43,822 nt of DNA, from NCBI GenBank assembly GCA_001793895.1, contig MGIT01000003.1, positions 88,707 to 132,528 of the forward strand, given 5' to 3'. Below, one piece after another: positions 40,734 through 43,822 of this stretch. Position numbers and translations under genes: made by a program. The DNA comes from Candidatus Wolfebacteria bacterium RIFOXYB1_FULL_54_12 (GTDB taxonomy: Bacteria > Patescibacteriota > Minisyncoccia > UBA6257 > UBA9933). Position 1 is the first letter of the stretch. Each line of letters starts with the position of its first letter. The notes under the pieces were generated by a model. The model saw only the letters and a list, made by a program, of their open reading frames with translations, was not told the origin of the DNA and made no database searches.

Positions 40734-41178
40734 TTTCTCCTATCCCCGTCTGCGGTTCAGCACCCATCATCGCCGGTTGTGCAGGAGCCATATTTGCCTG
40801 TGCAGGCGTTGCCGATTGCGGATTCTTGATCGCCCGAGCCACCTCGCTATCTTCCGTCAGTTCGGTCGTCCAAATGATGCTTTCTTCGCTGATGACCATT
40901 CTATCTTTCGGACCCCAAAATGCATTCTCGAACTTCGACAATGTAACTCCTTGCCCCTCGCCTTCTTTTTGCAGGAACCAGACATCGCGCAATGTGGTTC
41001 GCGGAAAACGCGACAGTTTTCCAAAATAAATATCACCCGTATTTAAATACACAGCCGAATATTTTGCTTCAAAGCCAACCTTCTGCCAATACAACACACC
41101 ACCCAACGCCACCGCCAATATGATAACCAGCCCTACCAACACTTTGTTTGTTTTTGACATATGCGTATTCGTTTTCAT
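40720..41178 (-). CDS. Small membrane-anchored protein in the pilus operon, unknown function
   Basis: 152 aa (ATG 41178; ATG 41160 is also plausible). One N-terminal helix (residues about 12-31) is followed by a small beta-rich domain with YSAVYLNTGDIYFGKLSRFPRTTLRDVWFL and a Pro/Ala/Gln-rich tail. I do not recognise the family. Position between pilins and PilM suggests a role in the pilus machine, perhaps at the PilO/PilP position. A TATACT box (41205-41210, extended TG) could give an internal promoter. Confidence 0.65.
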   Translation of the reverse strand: MKTNTHMSKTNKVLVGLVIILAVALGGVLYWQKVGFEAKYSAVYLNTGDIYFGKLSRFPRTTLRDVWFLQKEGEGQGVTLSKFENAFWGPKDRMVISEESIIWTTELTEDSEVARAIKNPQSATPAQANMAPAQPAMMGAEPQTGIGENATQ

Positions 41179-41218
41179 TAGAAATGATTATTTTTTTATA
41201 TCTTAGTATACCACATTA

Positions 41219-42691
41219 TCATAAACTATATGTAAGGATGACGTCCTGCACTTCGGGACTATCCGTACCGCCAGCGCTTGATTCGATGATCATCCTATAG
41301 CGAACATAGCGCACTCCCGAAAAGTCTCGCGGACTTACTGCCGTTGATGCATCAGGCGCCGATGCCGCATAGCTCGTTCCCGATGTGCCGTCCGGACCCT
41401 TGTAGTCCGCGTCTGTCCATGGACCGGCCGAATCATCCGAAGCCGCCATTTGAAACCGTACTGCCCCCCCGTTGGCAACACCCCTCCACATCACCGTGTT
41501 CACCGCAACGCTGTCGCCAAGATCAAATATCGGCGATATCAACCAGCCGCTATCGGGCGTCGAGGCCCAACCTGTCTTTACCTTATAGTCTACCGTTCCG
41601 CAAGTGCCGGCCTCAAAACAATTCATACTGATCCAGCCGATCACATCGTTCCATGCCCACCCCCTGAACTCGCTCGTAGCCGCATCGATCGTAACGCCGT
41701 ACGAAATTGGCGAACCTGCCGTAACGCTATCAAAACTGATCCAGCCGACCGAATCGCTATATGCCCATCCCTGCAATGTCCCGCTTACATTTGCGACTTT
41801 CCAGTCGCCCGCGCCGCCACTGCATATGTCGCCATTTGGCGTGGTCGCGCAATCAAATGCGATAAACCCGACCGATGACGATGCGTATCCAAACAGCTTG
41901 GCATCATTCACGCCGACATTTCCGGCGACGTAGCCAAAATCGATCCAGCCGATCACATCGTTCCATGCCCAATGATGCGTGGCGTCGATATTTGCCGTCG
42001 CCCCCCCGCCACCGCCAAGCAGCACCACTTCAGCCGCTCCCGGGGTCGCCGTTACATCCACGCTGGCTGCCGTATCATACCTATTATTGGGAACCGTCAA
42101 TACGCTGTTATCACCCCCGCCGCCACTCCAATCGGTCTGTCGCATTGCCGAGTTTCGCGCACGCGATACATATTGGTCTTGCGTTACGCTTCTTCCTCCC
42201 GCCCACTCGACGACCGCCACGATCTTTTGCGTCGAAGGATCTTCTGCGATATCCGCCGAACTTAGCGGAAAATTCGTGTTGCATGATGCCGTTGCCGCAT
42301 CCGCCGTTGGCGAGCCGACGCCACATTGCGTCCTTTGTACGTTTTCTACATAAAAATACCGGCTGAACGAGTAGCCGCTTACCGAGAGAGGTTCCCTACC
42401 TGCCGTAATCGCATTGGTTGATGAAGCAATATAATATGCATTCGCGCTCCCCTTCGCCAATGCATAAAATGCATTCCAATCCGCCTCCGCTTTCGATCTC
42501 GCTCCGTCGATCGCCTCCTGCGTCAAGGAGGATGCGGCCTGGGTCATTCTCGAATCCGCCGAACTCCGCATGTTCACTGAAATCAACGCCGTAACCCCTC
42601 CGATCAAAATACCCCCGATCCCCAGCGCAACAAGAATCTCGATCAGCGACTGGCCCCGCTCCCCCGATCTTTTTTTATCCATAATATCCAT
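41219..42691 (-). CDS. Large type IV pilin-like protein with tandem GWAWN-type repeats
   Basis: 490 aa. The prepilin leader MDIMDKKRSGERG is followed by the cleavage site and pilin helix QSLIEILVALGIGGILIGGVTALI, with Glu at position 5 of the mature chain. The body is Ser/Gly/Ala-rich. Between about residues 238 and 380 there are four copies of a repeat such as HWAWNDVIGWIDFGY, LFGYASSSVGFIAFDC, LQGWAYSDSVGWISFDS and FRGWAWNDVIGWISMNC. A C-terminal beta domain of about 110 residues ends it. It is probably a tip adhesin-like pilin; ligand unknown. It starts 3 nt after the previous stop. Confidence 0.85.
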   Translation of the reverse strand: MDIMDKKRSGERGQSLIEILVALGIGGILIGGVTALISVNMRSSADSRMTQAASSLTQEAIDGARSKAEADWNAFYALAKGSANAYYIASSTNAITAGREPLSVSGYSFSRYFYVENVQRTQCGVGSPTADAATASCNTNFPLSSADIAEDPSTQKIVAVVEWAGGRSVTQDQYVSRARNSAMRQTDWSGGGGDNSVLTVPNNRYDTAASVDVTATPGAAEVVLLGGGGGATANIDATHHWAWNDVIGWIDFGYVAGNVGVNDAKLFGYASSSVGFIAFDCATTPNGDICSGGAGDWKVANVSGTLQGWAYSDSVGWISFDSVTAGSPISYGVTIDAATSEFRGWAWNDVIGWISMNCFEAGTCGTVDYKVKTGWASTPDSGWLISPIFDLGDSVAVNTVMWRGVANGGAVRFQMAASDDSAGPWTDADYKGPDGTSGTSYAASAPDASTAVSPRDFSGVRYVRYRMIIESSAGGTDSPEVQDVILTYSL

Positions 42692-42694
42692 TTT

Positions 42695-43177
42695 TTAATA
42701 GTCTATCTGCCCGGCCCCGAGAACGCTTATTGTTTTTGTATTCGTCGGATCGCTTATCAATGAAATTATAAGTGAGCTCGTACCCGTTGGCAAACCGCTC
42801 AACTTGGAAAAAAGTACATCCGCCGAAGCTGCCTGCGGTGGCGATATGAATTGCACGGTCTCGTTCAGGTTAATCCGCTCGACCACCGTTCCCGATACGA
42901 ACGCATCGCCCTTGAACACCTGATAATAATCGGCTCCCGTTGCATCATTCACAAAATGCACACCCCATGCGCTTCCCGAATCCTGCGCCACCGCCCTATC
43001 GCGCGTGCCGCGCACCGTGAACGCGATCTTCGCCGCATCATCCTCGAGACTTCGCGCATAAAAATAATCGATCGGGAAAAAGCGGATCGAGGCGACCAGC
43101 ACGACAAAGATCCCCATGACGATGATCAACTCGACCAACGACATACCCTCCTTCATTTTTCGTTTTTCATTTTTCAT
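42695..43177 (-). CDS. Prepilin-type N-terminal protein (GspH/FimT-like minor pilin)
   Basis: 160 aa. Leader MKNEKRKMKEG, cleavage site, then MSLVELIIVMGIFVVLVASIRFF with the conserved Glu at position 5. The globular part has a beta-rich GspH-like look (AWGVHFVNDATGADYYQVFKGD). Start ATG 43177, 9 nt after the PilC stop; an ATG at 43156 would leave a shorter leader of four residues. It is the first pilin gene after the platform protein. Confidence 0.88.
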   Translation of the reverse strand: MKNEKRKMKEGMSLVELIIVMGIFVVLVASIRFFPIDYFYARSLEDDAAKIAFTVRGTRDRAVAQDSGSAWGVHFVNDATGADYYQVFKGDAFVSGTVVERINLNETVQFISPPQAASADVLFSKLSGLPTGTSSLIISLISDPTNTKTISVLGAGQIDY

Positions 43178-43186
43178 TTTTCGCGC

Positions 43187-43822
43187 TTAAAATTTGCCCA
43201 TCAATTGATAGACCGGGACGATAATGGCAAGTGCGATGACCCCCACCACGATACCGATTGCCAACAACAACATCGGCTCCAAAAATGAAACCAGTACCTT
43301 AACCGACGACTTGATCTCCGATTCATAAAACTCCGCGAGCGTAGCAAGGATATTCGACAGGTTTCCGCTTTTTTCCGATATCGCCACCAGATTTGTTACC
43401 ACACGGGGAAATGCCGACTCCCGCTTGAATGCATCGCCGATCGTCAACCCTTTTGCAATCCCCTCTTCCGAAATGCGCCGCAATGCTTCCTTTAGCTCCA
43501 CATCGCCCACCGCATCCGCCGTAATGGCGAGCGCCTCCAATATGGGCAGACCCGAGGAAAGCAACGACGAAAACGTCAACGCAAACCGCTGGATCGCTAT
43601 CTTTTTCAACAACGGCCCGACGAGAGGCGCGCGACGGATAAAATGCTGGAATATCCGTCGTGCCACCACGCTACTTCCCAACAGAATCCATACTCCGATG
43701 ACTCCACCGATCAACAATGACAATACGAGCCAGATATACTGGTTCAGAAATAGTCCAATCGCAAATACGACCTTCGAAAACAACGGTGGTTCCGATCCGC
43801 TATCGGCAAAAAGGTTCGCTAT
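43187..43822 (-). CDS. pilC: Type IV pilus inner-membrane platform protein PilC/GspF, C-terminal part (cut by window edge)
   Basis: The frame is open to the right edge (212 aa seen). A TTG at 43783 is internal, since upstream codons continue IANLFADSGSEPPLFSK, the region before the first membrane helix of the second T2SSF repeat. Three hydrophobic segments are seen (about 18-50, 170-200). Motifs include FALTFSSLLSSGLPILEAL, RESAFPRVVTNLVAISEKSGNL and a final FLEPMLLLAIGIVVGVIALAIIVPVYQLMGKF, all typical of PilC. It forms the membrane platform for the pilus motor. The promoter is outside the window. Confidence 0.93.
   Translation of the reverse strand: MANLFADSGSEPPLFSKVVFAIGLFLNQYIWLVLSLLIGGVIGVWILLGSSVVARRIFQHFIRRAPLVGPLLKKIAIQRFALTFSSLLSSGLPILEALAITADAVGDVELKEALRRISEEGIAKGLTIGDAFKRESAFPRVVTNLVAISEKSGNLSNILATLAEFYESEIKSSVKVLVSFLEPMLLLAIGIVVGVIALAIIVPVYQLMGKF

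Overview
The window looks like a chromosomal segment from a Patescibacteria (Candidate Phyla Radiation, CPR) bacterium using the standard code: TGA ends several genes, for example in stop/start overlaps. The reasons for the placement are inferential. The gene set is compact (FtsA/FtsZ, short FtsK, class II ribonucleotide reductase, ribonuclease Y, a CPR-style type IV pilus operon with a PilM/PilN fusion). Several genes start with little or no Shine-Dalgarno leader, and a diversity-generating retroelement (DGR), common in this group, is present. No genome-wide or database comparison was possible.

Layout. 1-2600: start of an AI-2E-type transporter, tRNA-Gly(GCC), and an ECF sigma factor with a membrane partner and a secreted partner. 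2.6-9.1 kb: Nudix hydrolase, HU, ribonuclease Y, glycerate 2-kinase, AEC transporter, GT2 glycosyltransferase. 9.1-15.2 kb: isoleucyl-tRNA synthetase carrying an inserted histidine-phosphatase domain, an AAA/DUF4143 ATPase, and a VKOR/DsbA disulfide pair. 15.3-21.9 kb: B12-dependent ribonucleotide reductase, FtsZ, FtsA, YbeY, a site-2 protease. 21.9-25.0 kb: the DGR. 25.1-32.4 kb: UvrA-like ATPase and endonuclease Q operon, RecA, RodZ-like protein, FtsK. 32.7-37.5 kb: RNase HII, a candidate noncoding RNA, MiaA, GatB, an HTH protein with a LAGLIDADG-like stretch, tRNA-Gly(TCC). 37.6-43.8 kb: ParB-like protein and a type IV pilus operon running off the right edge.

The most notable system is the DGR. 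A 130-bp template repeat (TR, 23443-23572) and the 3' end of a target gene (VR, 23969-24098) differ at 24 positions, and 23 of those lie at template-strand adenines. The parts are a target gene, a TR RNA unit with its own promoter, an Avd-type accessory gene on the opposite strand, and a reverse transcriptase. The reverse transcriptase frame is broken by a (CT)17 microsatellite. Copy numbers divisible by three restore one full-length frame, so mutagenesis could be phase-variable; an assembly or sequencing length error is the main alternative.

Other themes: (1) at least five genes have a -10 box 6-7 nt before the start codon, suggesting frequent leaderless mRNAs; (2) intergenic DNA is full of short palindromic mosaic repeats, and some sit in frame inside EndoQ and YbeY; (3) simple tandem repeats encode in-frame inserts in glycerate kinase, IleRS and RNase HII; (4) the last seven codons and stop of ribonuclease Y occur three times around repeat copies.
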